A stretch of 11,883 nt of DNA from Candidatus Tariuqbacter arcticus (GTDB taxonomy: Bacteria > Electryoneota > Tariuqbacteria > Tariuqbacterales > Tariuqbacteraceae): contig JABMRZ010000143.1 of assembly GCA_013202315.1 (NCBI GenBank), positions 1 to 11,883 of the forward strand. The letters run 5' to 3'. The notes under the pieces were generated by a model, which worked only from the letters and a program-made list of their open reading frames with translations, was not told the origin of the DNA and ran no database searches. Made by a program: the position numbers and the translations under genes. Positions 1-6,872 of the stretch are shown here, one piece after another. The stretch's first letter is position 1; every line of letters starts with the position of its first letter.

Positions 1-6
1 AATTTG

Positions 7-34
7 TTTCGGATTTCGATTTTCGTATTTGGTT
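7..34. repeat. Degenerate heptanucleotide array, TTTCGNN type
   Basis: Four 7-base units begin at 7, 14, 21 and 28. The first three start with TTTCG and the fourth is TTTGGTT. Offset by one base, the first three units read TTCNNNN, which is the reverse complement of the NNNNGAA pattern seen at 6838-6872. No coding sense is apparent. The array may extend left of the window. Confidence 0.6.
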
Positions 35-35
35 C

Positions 36-50
36 CGGCTCGTCCGGGTT
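36..50. repeat. Small palindromic motif CCGG-NNNN-TCCGG, copy 1
   Basis: TCCGG, a short spacer, then TCCGGG forms a small potential hairpin. The same design with different loop bases recurs at 110-126 and 8140-8158, which suggests a dispersed REP-like element rather than a gene-specific signal. This copy is the weakest of the three. Confidence 0.4.
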
Positions 51-64
51 AGGATATTGGAGTA

Positions 65-99
65 TTTGGAATTCAATATTCCTTGTTCATTATTCATTA
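65..99. repeat. Heptanucleotide array, TTCNNNN type
   Basis: TTC recurs at 72, 79, 86 and 93, exactly every 7 bases, preceded by a unit TTTGGAA at 65-71. The last two units are identical (TTCATTA). Read on the - strand this is an NNNNGAA array containing TAATGAA and the string AACAAGGAAT, both also present on the + strand at 6845-6866. It is therefore the same dispersed family in the opposite orientation. Confidence 0.65.
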
Positions 100-109
100 C
101 TCTTTTTAG

Positions 110-126
110 TCCCGGTTTGTCCGGGA
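110..126. repeat. Small palindromic motif, copy 2
   Basis: TCCCGG (110-115) and CCGGGA (121-126) are perfect 6-base inverted arms around a 5-base loop, followed by TGAC. The form matches half of the GTCATTC-type palindrome at 8137-8208. There is a run of T just before it (102-106) but none after, so a + strand intrinsic terminator is not supported. Confidence 0.5.
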
Positions 127-137
127 TGACAGTTAAA

Positions 138-173
138 TAAACCCTATACCCTATACCCCTAAACCCTAAACCC
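138..173. repeat. TAWACCC heptamer array (telomere-like)
   Basis: Five units follow one another: TAAACCC, TATACCC, TATACCC plus an extra C, then TAAACCC twice. The sequence resembles the plant telomere repeat CCCTAAA, but the context is bacterial (Shine-Dalgarno sequence, tatA, gatA/gatB). It lies about 45 bases upstream of the start codon at 219. Confidence 0.65.
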
Positions 174-208
174 TATTTTAAGGTTAAATATGAACTATTA
201 TAAATATT

Positions 209-215
209 GGAGGAG
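209..215 (+). promoter_or_regulatory. Shine-Dalgarno sequence of the TPR gene
   Basis: GGAGGAG precedes the ATG at 219 with a 3-base gap, or 5 bases from the GGAGG core. It fixes the start of the TPR gene. It also shows that this organism uses Shine-Dalgarno initiation at least at some genes, unlike the SD-poor starts of tatA and gatB. Confidence 0.7.
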
Positions 216-218
216 TAA

Positions 219-2111
219 ATGAAGCCTAAGTTCTCGCTTGGATTACTGTTGATAATTTTCCTCTTTACAGACATCTGCGTTTATGCGGTCGATGTCACCC
301 TGTTGGTGAACAGGCGCGGGTTTCCCAGAAAGAAAGACTGCTATATCCGCATATCTTTATCCGATTCAAAGGGACAGCTCAATCCCTCTAATGAGGCCTT
401 CTACCAAGGCGAATACCTGCGCTTCGTCATCACCAGTGAAGGCGATTGGAAGCTCGATGACGATTTCCTTAACGATGTCCTTCCCAGCATCATCTTTGAA
501 CAGGGTAATCAAGTATTTAAAATTCTTAAATCCGAACCTTCTTATGACGGCAAGAAAATTAGCAAGATCTTGATTTCCGTTCAAAAGGAGCTTGACACCA
601 GCCAGCCTTTCACCGTTTCAATCGCTCGCAAGGATATCACCGACAACGCGCAGTTATTTCTTCCTCAAGAAATGTGGCAGGGATATCCGCAGTTGATGAA
701 GGAATTCGAGACCTCCAAGCAGACATACGAACTGGGGCTGCATTTGGGCTCCTTCACACAACTGACAGCGCTGTTGGACAATCCACAATTGTCGAAATTC
801 ACCTTCTACGAAGATGTCGCCAATCTCAGGAGGGCTGCTTATTCCGGCTATCATCAATCCATCGTCGATGATTTCATAAAAATCAGGCTCGACACCACGC
901 TTACCGACGAGTCGAAGCTGAGCCAACTGAGGGATTTGAATCAACGATATATCATTCTGATCGATTCCATGGTTTTCGATACTTCGGTGGTTTCGCCCGA
1001 TTTGGAAAAGCTCTCTGAGATCAGAGCCGATGCCGTTAAGAGATATTACGAACTGCTGGAAAGTATCGATAGAATCAGCATCAATCTCGACTACAGCAAG
1101 ATTCAATGTCTGAAGGATTCGGGACCGGAGGACCACCGATTCAGATTGTTGATTGAAGCGCTTTATACTGCAGTACGGGCGCAGAAAATCGGTTCTCTAT
1201 GGGAAAACGATGTGAAATTACCCGATTCAATTGTGACCAGAATCGAAGCGTTTGGACTCACCGAGAACTTGAACGCTTTAAGGCGAATCATTGCGAGCAG
1301 TATGGATCAAGACAAAGCCCTGCTTTCAACACCGTTCATTGGGAATATCAGAACCCGCCTCGATTCTTATAATATTGATACGGTTCCATTCACTCAGCCC
1401 TACATTGCGGTGATAATGATGGCTAATCACTATTATCAGGGTGATTTGGATTCGGTGGAATATTACTTGGATAAAGCATTCAACGGTTCGAGCGATACCG
1501 CTTTAAACGATTGGCTTATGCCAATTAAAACCGGTTTGATTTCAGAAAAATCCACCGTTTCAGCAGAGTTGAAAGAGATGTCCGATAAGGGGATGGAGCT
1601 CTTGCTGAAAGCCCATTTCGATGAAGCGCTGAAGGAATTCCAGCGGGCGGAAATCATCGCTCCCAATTCGCCCCTCATCGCTTATGACCTCGGTATCTAC
1701 AATTTGGTGATGAAAGACACGCTCAAAGCGATCACCTATTTTGAGCGCGCTCTACAGTTGGATTCCACGATGTCGGTGGTCTATCGCCGACTCTATAATC
1801 TCTATATTACGCAAACCAAATGGGACAATGCCATTAATATGCTGGAAATAGTGAAAAGCAATGATAACGCCTGGGAATACAATTTCTTCCTCGCATTCTG
1901 TTATACGAAGGTCGAAAATTACCAGGCAACGATAGCGTGTTTGAACCAAGCCGCCGCCCTGAATTCTAAGAATTACATCCAGTATATCTACTTGGGAGAC
2001 GCATACCTGAAACTCGGAAATACAAATGTGGCGAAGGAACAATATGACCATGCGAGGCAGCTTGAACCAAACCGCCCTGAGGCTTATGACAGGCTAAAGC
2101 AGATTGAATGA
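219..2111 (+). CDS. Exported tetratricopeptide-repeat protein
   Basis: A 630-residue protein of unknown specific role. An N-terminal hydrophobic stretch ending VYA (about residues 1-23) looks like a signal peptide, so the mature protein should be exported. Residues about 24-140 form a beta-rich region with many charged residues that I do not recognise. Residues about 140-450 look mostly helical. The C-terminus has about five TPR-like units at roughly 450-482, 483-516, 517-550, 551-583 and 586-617, with typical pairs such as the YLGDAYLKLGN and A..QYDHARQLEP segments. TPRs mediate protein-protein contacts, so a scaffold role in the envelope is plausible. The start is supported by GGAGGAG just upstream. 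It is followed 56 nt later by tatA, but co-transcription is not shown. A TPR lipoprotein is unlikely because there is no lipobox Cys after the hydrophobic stretch. Confidence 0.85.
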   Translation: MKPKFSLGLLLIIFLFTDICVYAVDVTLLVNRRGFPRKKDCYIRISLSDSKGQLNPSNEAFYQGEYLRFVITSEGDWKLDDDFLNDVLPSIIFEQGNQVFKILKSEPSYDGKKISKILISVQKELDTSQPFTVSIARKDITDNAQLFLPQEMWQGYPQLMKEFETSKQTYELGLHLGSFTQLTALLDNPQLSKFTFYEDVANLRRAAYSGYHQSIVDDFIKIRLDTTLTDESKLSQLRDLNQRYIILIDSMVFDTSVVSPDLEKLSEIRADAVKRYYELLESIDRISINLDYSKIQCLKDSGPEDHRFRLLIEALYTAVRAQKIGSLWENDVKLPDSIVTRIEAFGLTENLNALRRIIASSMDQDKALLSTPFIGNIRTRLDSYNIDTVPFTQPYIAVIMMANHYYQGDLDSVEYYLDKAFNGSSDTALNDWLMPIKTGLISEKSTVSAELKEMSDKGMELLLKAHFDEALKEFQRAEIIAPNSPLIAYDLGIYNLVMKDTLKAITYFERALQLDSTMSVVYRRLYNLYITQTKWDNAINMLEIVKSNDNAWEYNFFLAFCYTKVENYQATIACLNQAAALNSKNYIQYIYLGDAYLKLGNTNVAKEQYDHARQLEPNRPEAYDRLKQIE

Positions 2112-2167
2112 AATTTCGACGGTAATGATATTTATCAATTGACATTAAACTATAGACAATTCGCACT

Positions 2168-2353
2168 ATGTTCGGCAGTTCCGAAATAATCTTAATACTG
2201 TTGGCGGTTCTACTGCTTTTCGGGGGTAAAAAGCTTCCCGAAATCGCCCGTAATATCGGCAAAGGCTATAACCTGCTGAAGCGGGAACTCCGGGAATTCA
2301 GAAACAGCGTCGATTTGAACGAAAAAGACGATGAACCCGAAAGGAAGGGTTGA
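2168..2353 (+). CDS. tatA: TatA/E-type twin-arginine translocase subunit
   Basis: A 61-residue protein with the full TatA layout. A short N-terminal segment MFGSSE leads into one transmembrane helix (about residues 5-18), then the hinge FGGKKLPE (18-25), an amphipathic helix (about 23-48) and a short acidic-basic tail. TatA oligomers form the protein-conducting element that moves folded proteins with twin-arginine signals across the inner membrane. The length fits the family, which commonly runs from about 55 to 90 residues. The polar residue in the membrane segment is Glu6, so a TatB identity cannot be fully excluded, but the short tail favours TatA. I see no clear Shine-Dalgarno sequence before the ATG. 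The TGA stop overlaps the gatA ATG by one base, which suggests translational coupling. No tatC lies in the window. Confidence 0.88.
   Translation: MFGSSEIILILLAVLLLFGGKKLPEIARNIGKGYNLLKRELREFRNSVDLNEKDDEPERKG
2341..2349 (+). promoter_or_regulatory. Shine-Dalgarno sequence deciding the gatA start
   Basis: AAGGAAGGG lies inside the end of tatA, with 3 bases before the ATG at 2353. It favours that ATG over the TTG codon at 2350, which directly precedes it in frame. The arrangement places gatA ribosome binding within the tatA coding sequence. Confidence 0.6.
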
Positions 2354-3783
2354 TGCAATACTCCGGCTATTGCCAAATCAAGAAGGAGTATATCCGCGGG
2401 GAAAATACCCCTTCGGCTGAAACTAATGCATCATTCGCCCGCATTGAAGCCGCCGATGATTTGAATATCTTCATTTCCACCAGGGAAGAAAGCGCCAGTC
2501 GAGAGGCCCGGGCTGCCGACCAAGCCTTCAGCGATAGAAATCCCGGCAGATTATCGGGGATGACCATTGCGATTAAGGATTCCATTGCGGTCGCTGGCGA
2601 AAAGCTGACCTGCGGTTCCCGCATCCTGAAGGATTTCATTTCACCCTACGATGCCACTGTGGTATCACGCCTGCGGGAAGCCGGCGCTGTCATCTTGGGC
2701 AAGACCAATCAGGACGAATTCGCAATGGGCTCATCGAACGAGAATTCATACTTCGGCGCTGTTCACAATCCCTGGGATGTCGAGCGTGTTCCCGGAGGGT
2801 CGTCCGGCGGTTCAGCGGCGGCGGTCGCCGCAGGATTGGTTCACGCCGCTCTGGGAAGCGATACCGGAGGTTCGGTAAGGCAGCCGGCGGCGTTTTGCGG
2901 AGTAGTTGGATTGAGGCCGACTTACGGGAGGTTTTCCCGCTATGGGTTGGTGGCGTTCGCCTCTTCGATGGATCAAATTGGGCCGTTGGCGCGGTCGGTG
3001 GAAGATGCCGCATTAATATCCGAAGTCGCCGCCGGAGTTGACCCTAACGATTCTACCTCAATTGACCAGCCGGTTCCCGAATATTCAAAGGAAATGAAGC
3101 GCGGAGTGGAAGGGATGAAAGTCGGCTTGCCCAAGGAATACTTCGCTGAAGGACTCGACCCCGAAATCAGAGAGCGCATCGACTTCACAGTTTCCGAATT
3201 GAAGAAAGCCGGGGTGCAATTCTGCGAAATATCGATGCCACACACCGATTACGCCATCGCCTGCTATTATATCATCTGCACTGCGGAAGCGTCATCCAAT
3301 TTAGCCCGCTACGACGGCGCCCGCTATGGCTACCGTGCCGAGGGCGGCGAAGAGCTGTTGGAAACTTACAAACACTCTCGCGGCGAGGGTTTCGGGACTG
3401 AAGTCAAGCGCCGCATAATGCTGGGAACTTATGTCCTATCCGCCGGGTATTACGAAGCGTATTATCAGCGGGCGCAGAAGGTGCGCCGGTTGATTACGGG
3501 GGATTTCCTCGACGCTTTCGAGGAGGTCGATTTGATAATAGCGCCGGTCACCCCCACTACCGCCTTCAAAATCGGGGAGAAGATGGACGACCCACTACAG
3601 ATGTACCTGTCGGATATATACACCGCTCCTTCCAGCATCGCGGGGATACCTGGAATCAGCGTCCCGGTCGGTATCGATAAGCGGGGGCTGCCCATCGGGA
3701 TGGGGATTATGGCGCCGCATTTCGGGGAAGCGGATATTTTCAGAATGGGGTATGTGGTTGAAAAGTTAAAAGTTAAAGGTTAA
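2353..3783 (+). CDS. gatA: Glu-tRNA(Gln)/Asp-tRNA(Asn) amidotransferase subunit A
   Basis: The glutaminase-type amidase subunit of GatCAB, 476 residues from the ATG at 2353. It releases ammonia from glutamine (or uses asparagine) for amidation of mischarged Glu-tRNA(Gln) or Asp-tRNA(Asn). The amidase-signature Ser-Ser-Lys triad is intact: Lys75 in AIKDS, Ser150 in PGGSSGGSAA and Ser174 in DTGGSVRQPA, with spacing equal to the known family triad. The GLRPTYGRFSRYGL and APVTPTTAF segments are also typical. The N-terminus is slightly short but alignable. The C-terminus is odd: after GYVVE the protein ends KLKVKG, encoded by an AAAAGTT heptamer array, in place of the usual tail ending around a Pro. 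It lacks perhaps 5-10 family residues. Coupled to tatA by a TGATG overlap. gatC is absent nearby. Confidence 0.95.
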   Translation: MQYSGYCQIKKEYIRGENTPSAETNASFARIEAADDLNIFISTREESASREARAADQAFSDRNPGRLSGMTIAIKDSIAVAGEKLTCGSRILKDFISPYDATVVSRLREAGAVILGKTNQDEFAMGSSNENSYFGAVHNPWDVERVPGGSSGGSAAAVAAGLVHAALGSDTGGSVRQPAAFCGVVGLRPTYGRFSRYGLVAFASSMDQIGPLARSVEDAALISEVAAGVDPNDSTSIDQPVPEYSKEMKRGVEGMKVGLPKEYFAEGLDPEIRERIDFTVSELKKAGVQFCEISMPHTDYAIACYYIICTAEASSNLARYDGARYGYRAEGGEELLETYKHSRGEGFGTEVKRRIMLGTYVLSAGYYEAYYQRAQKVRRLITGDFLDAFEEVDLIIAPVTPTTAFKIGEKMDDPLQMYLSDIYTAPSSIAGIPGISVPVGIDKRGLPIGMGIMAPHFGEADIFRMGYVVEKLKVKG

Positions 3784-3796
3784 AAGTTAAAAAGTT
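3761..3796. repeat. AAAAGTT heptamer array at the gatA 3' end
   Basis: Units begin at 3761, 3768, 3775 and 3782 (AAAAGTT, with one AAAGGTT), followed by an 8-base unit with one extra A at 3789-3796. The array spans the gatA stop codon (3781-3783) and encodes its last residues. A pure AAAAGTT tract places TAA in all three frames within 21 bases, so any frame entering it is closed. Confidence 0.75.
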
Positions 3797-3802
3797 GGAG
3801 GG
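3797..3802 (+). promoter_or_regulatory. Shine-Dalgarno sequence deciding the propeller gene start
   Basis: GGAGGG is followed 4 bases later by GTG at 3807. It selects that GTG over the in-frame TTG at 3795, which overlaps the repeat array and precedes the Shine-Dalgarno sequence itself. Confidence 0.65.
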
Positions 3803-3806
3803 TTTA

Positions 3807-5282
3807 GTGAAAAAGCAGAATATAGCATTGATAGGAGTAATGCTCTTATCTTATTACGCCTCCGCCCAGCACCCCCCGGATACGATGTGGACTAACATAT
3901 ATGTCGATGGTTATGAGTCCTACGGCTGCAGCGTTCAGCAGACCACCGACGGCGGATTCATCGCCACCGGCTATACCGTTCAATCTGGCAGTCTTTTCGG
4001 AGATGTCTATCTGGTTAAGACGGATGCACGCGGCGATACGCTTTGGACACGCGCTATCGGGGGGAATAGTGATGATTACGGCGACGAAGTGAAACTGACG
4101 GATGACGGTGGATACATTGTAGTTGGCGTAACTGATCCGCCAGGAGTAATGTATGGTGATATATATCTAATAAAGACAGATGCAAACGGGGATACCCTTT
4201 GGACACGCAGCTATGGTGAACCGGAAAATTCTGATTTCGGTTCCAGCGTCGCCCAAACCCTGGATGGAGGATATATAGTCGCCGGAAATGTAAATCCTGA
4301 TAATAACACCTGTTATATCCATTTGATGAAGACCGACGCTGACGGCGATACCATTTGGACCAAAACTTTTACCGATAGCGAGGGTCAGGGCAACAGTGTT
4401 ATACAGCTTCAAGATGGAAACTATATCATTACCGGAATAGTATGGCCATTGTGCGAAGGAAAAGTCTTCTTGATGAAGATTGATGAAAACGGCGATACCC
4501 TCTGGAATCGAACTTATGGCGGTGATGCCCCCCTTTCTGATGATTCCGGTAATAGTGTGCAGCAGACGCAGGATGGCGGCTTTATCATTGCCGGAAGCAC
4601 AGTCTCTTATGGCGCTGGTGCGAATGATGTCTATTTGATAAAGACGGATTCAGAAGGGGATACCTTATGGACTAAAACCTACGGCGGCTACTATAATGAG
4701 TATGGTAGAAGTGTCGATCAGACCTACGATGGGGGGTACATTATCACCGGGTACACCCAATCTTTTAGTACCGTTATGTGGTATGACCTTTATTTAATAA
4801 GAACAGATTCACTTGGCGATACATTGTGGACCTGCACATTCGGAGACAGTGGAATAGGGGATGTTGACATGGGCAGAAGCGTTCAGCAGACCGAAGACGG
4901 CGGATTCATCGTCGCCGGATCGACCAGATCCTATACTCCCGATACCAGTAACAGGCTGTGGCTGCTTCGTCTCAGATGGGACGGAGTATTGGTGGGAGAT
5001 ATTGGACTAATCCAACCGCAGGAATTTACCCTGTATCCCGCATATCCCAATCCCTTCAATTCAAAGACGCGCTTGGTTTTTTCTCTACCAATGCCAATAA
5101 ATGTGATCCTGAATGTTTATGATATTAATGGCCGGGAAGTGGTTAAATTAGCGGATGGATATAGGTCGGCGGGGGAGTATGAAGCGGTTTTCGATGGTTC
5201 AGGATTGGCGAGCGGCATATACTTCACCCGCTTCACCGCCGGAAACTTCAGCCAGACCCGGAAGATGCTGTTAGTAAAATAA
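3807..5282 (+). CDS. Secreted seven-repeat beta-propeller protein with T9SS sorting domain
   Basis: A 491-residue exported protein counted from the GTG at 3807. A signal peptide (Lys2-Lys3, hydrophobic core, ASA then Gln21) is followed by seven repeats of about 50-60 residues with the consensus G.SVQQT.DGGFI..G.T, then DVYLIKTD..GDTLWT.TYGG. The seventh repeat lacks the closing GDTLWT strand, whereas the mature N-terminus carries a matching piece, PDTMWTNIYVDG. This is the strand swap expected of a closed seven-bladed propeller. Residues about 406-491 form a type A type IX secretion C-terminal domain (YPAYPNPFNS, VYDINGREV, SGIYFTRFTAG, TRKMLLVK), which directs export through the outer membrane and surface attachment or release. 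The ligand or enzyme activity is unknown and I see no catalytic motif. The gene sits between gatA and gatB with 23 and 28 nt gaps. A GTG start and a good Shine-Dalgarno sequence support the start chosen. Confidence 0.88.
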   Translation: MKKQNIALIGVMLLSYYASAQHPPDTMWTNIYVDGYESYGCSVQQTTDGGFIATGYTVQSGSLFGDVYLVKTDARGDTLWTRAIGGNSDDYGDEVKLTDDGGYIVVGVTDPPGVMYGDIYLIKTDANGDTLWTRSYGEPENSDFGSSVAQTLDGGYIVAGNVNPDNNTCYIHLMKTDADGDTIWTKTFTDSEGQGNSVIQLQDGNYIITGIVWPLCEGKVFLMKIDENGDTLWNRTYGGDAPLSDDSGNSVQQTQDGGFIIAGSTVSYGAGANDVYLIKTDSEGDTLWTKTYGGYYNEYGRSVDQTYDGGYIITGYTQSFSTVMWYDLYLIRTDSLGDTLWTCTFGDSGIGDVDMGRSVQQTEDGGFIVAGSTRSYTPDTSNRLWLLRLRWDGVLVGDIGLIQPQEFTLYPAYPNPFNSKTRLVFSLPMPINVILNVYDINGREVVKLADGYRSAGEYEAVFDGSGLASGIYFTRFTAGNFSQTRKMLLVK

Positions 5283-5310
5283 ATAGAACTATGATCGAAA
5301 ACTGTAAAAT

Positions 5311-6831
5311 ATGAACCGACAACCAACAACCAACAACCAACAACCGACAACCAACAACCAACAACCGACAACCAACAACCGACAACCGACAACCGACAAC
5401 CAGTTTGAAACCGTCATCGGCTTGGAAGTGCACGCCCAGCTTAAGACCGCTTCCAAAGCCTTCTGCGGGTGCGAAAACCGCTACGGCGCTGAACCGAATA
5501 CGCTGGTGTGCCCGGTATGTATGAGTATGCCCGGAATCCTGCCGGTGGTCAACCGGCGGATGGTGGAAATGGGGATTCTGGCGGCGCTGGCGCTGGGATG
5601 CAGAATAAACCGCCGATGTAAATTCGACCGCAAGAATTATTTTTACCCCGACCTGCCCAAGGGCTATCAGATTTCCCAATATGACCAACCGCTGGCGGAA
5701 TTTGGAAAGCTGCATATATCCGGCGAAGGCTTCGACAGGGAAGTCACTATCGTCCGCGCCCACCTGGAAGAAGACGCGGGGAAATCTTTCCATCAGGACG
5801 ATGGGACGCAGTTAGTGGATTTGAACCGCTGCGGAGTGCCGCTCATCGAAATCGTCAGCGGGCCCGATATGCGCCATCCGGAAGAGGCGGCGGCTTACTT
5901 GAACGAAATCAAGACCATCCTGCAGTATATCGGCGTATGTGACGCCAATATGGAAAAGGGGGAACTGCGCTGCGACGCCAACCTATCCGTCCGCCTCAAA
6001 GGAGCTGCTGAACTGGGGGTCAAGACCGAAGTCAAGAATATGAATTCCTTCCGCGGTGTGGTCAAAGCCTTGACTTTCGAAATGGAGCGTCAGATTGCAA
6101 TCCTCGAAGCGGGCGGGGTCATCGAACAGGCGACTATGTTGTGGGACGAATCCAAGGGCGAAGCCCGCCCTATGCGTTCCAAGGAGGAATCGCACGATTA
6201 CCGCTATTTCCCCGAACCGGATTTGATATATCTGGAAGTTCCTGAAGGATGGGAGTCGGAAATCCGGCGGGGAATGCCCGAACTTCCCGCCCCGAAGCGG
6301 GAACGCTTCACCGCCGATTACAGTTTGCGGGAAGATATCGCCGCCGTCCTCTGCGCGGAAAGACCGCTGGCTGACTATTTCGAAGCGGTTACCGAGTATG
6401 GTGTTGAGCCGGCCGCCGCCGCCAATTGGATAACCGGAGAAGTCCTGCGAATTGCCAAGGGAAAGGGTATATCCATCGAAGAGCTTCCCGTAGACCCTGA
6501 AGCGACCGCCCTCCTTCTGAAAAGAATTTCCGAAAAGGTGATTTCCGCTTCCATCGCCAAGGAAATATTCGCTGAAATGGTGGAAACCGGCGCTTCCGCC
6601 GACCGCATCATCGAATCCAAAGGTTTGAAGCAAATCTCCGATGAAGACGAACTTCTGAACATTGTCCGCAAGGTCTTGGACGATAACCAGCCGATGGTGG
6701 AAAAGTATCTCGCCGGGAAGACAAAGCTCTTCGGCGCTTTTATGGGGCAGGTAATGAAAGCCACCAAAGGAAAGGCGAATCCGCAGTTGGTGAATGAGAT
6801 ATTGAGGGGGGAATTGGGAAAGAGGGAGTAG
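5311..6831 (+). CDS. gatB: Glu-tRNA(Gln)/Asp-tRNA(Asn) amidotransferase subunit B
   Basis: The kinase/transamidase subunit of GatCAB, 506 residues. It activates the mischarged aminoacyl-tRNA by phosphorylation and amidates it with ammonia from GatA. Family blocks in order: ETVIGLEVHAQL (33-44), a four-Cys cluster CGC (52-54) and CPVC (67-70) of the type thought to bind zinc, NYFYPDLPKGYQISQYDQPL, HLEEDAGK, LIEIVSGPDM, GELRCDANLSVR, SFRGVVKAL and DYRYFPEPDL, then a helical YqeY-like C-terminal tail that grips tRNA. Homologs are about 475-480 residues and begin almost at the ETVIGLEVH block. Here residues 2-30 are four copies of an N(R/Q)QPTT(N/D) heptapeptide encoded by an AACCRAC array. The start is forced: TAA at 5305-5307 is in frame, and no ATG, GTG or TTG lies between 5311 and the conserved block. 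There is no visible Shine-Dalgarno sequence. Confidence 0.95.
   Translation: MNRQPTTNNQQPTTNNQQPTTNNRQPTTDNQFETVIGLEVHAQLKTASKAFCGCENRYGAEPNTLVCPVCMSMPGILPVVNRRMVEMGILAALALGCRINRRCKFDRKNYFYPDLPKGYQISQYDQPLAEFGKLHISGEGFDREVTIVRAHLEEDAGKSFHQDDGTQLVDLNRCGVPLIEIVSGPDMRHPEEAAAYLNEIKTILQYIGVCDANMEKGELRCDANLSVRLKGAAELGVKTEVKNMNSFRGVVKALTFEMERQIAILEAGGVIEQATMLWDESKGEARPMRSKEESHDYRYFPEPDLIYLEVPEGWESEIRRGMPELPAPKRERFTADYSLREDIAAVLCAERPLADYFEAVTEYGVEPAAAANWITGEVLRIAKGKGISIEELPVDPEATALLLKRISEKVISASIAKEIFAEMVETGASADRIIESKGLKQISDEDELLNIVRKVLDDNQPMVEKYLAGKTKLFGAFMGQVMKATKGKANPQLVNEILRGELGKRE
5314..5401. repeat. AACCRAC heptamer array inside the gatB 5' end
   Basis: Twelve consecutive 7-base units, AACCGAC or AACCAAC, run from 5314 to 5397, followed by a partial AACC at 5398-5401. 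The array starts on the base after the gatB ATG. It contains no stop in any forward frame, so it reads open whatever its phase, and three units encode one heptapeptide. On the - strand it creates spurious ORFs rich in SVVGCWL. Confidence 0.9.
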
Positions 6832-6837
6832 TTTAGT

Positions 6838-6872
6838 ATTTGAATAATGAATATCGAACAAGGAATGATGAA
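6838..6872. repeat. NNNNGAA heptamer array at the methyltransferase start
   Basis: GAA recurs every 7 bases in five units beginning at 6838, 6845, 6852, 6859 and 6866. The TAATGAA unit carries the ATG at 6847, and the CAAGGAA unit provides AGGA. The units TAATGAA and CAAGGAA also occur in reverse orientation at 65-99, and TAATGAA recurs at 8271. Confidence 0.7.

Noticed and set aside
138..173. CRISPR or true telomere
   Set aside because: There are no spacers of regular length between longer repeats, the units are 7 bases, and the surrounding genes are bacterial.
190..205. TATTAT/TATAAA as a -10 box of the TPR gene
   Set aside because: It would start transcription at or inside the Shine-Dalgarno sequence, and no matching -35 is seen at the right distance.
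2139..2167. TTGACA at 2139-2144 as a promoter of tatA
   Set aside because: The nearby TATAGA is only 6 bases away and nothing like a -10 box lies about 17 bases downstream before the ATG.
5305..5401. GatB start downstream of the array
   Set aside because: No ATG, GTG or TTG is present in frame between 5314 and the conserved block. The first later candidate, a TTG, lies inside the conserved VIGLEVH motif.
5117..5793. - strand ORFs rich in SVVGCWL repeats (5117-5392 and 5248-5793)
   Set aside because: They are the reverse reading of the AACCRAC array plus gatB and the propeller gene 3' end. The heptamer has no stops on either strand, so long spurious ORFs are expected.
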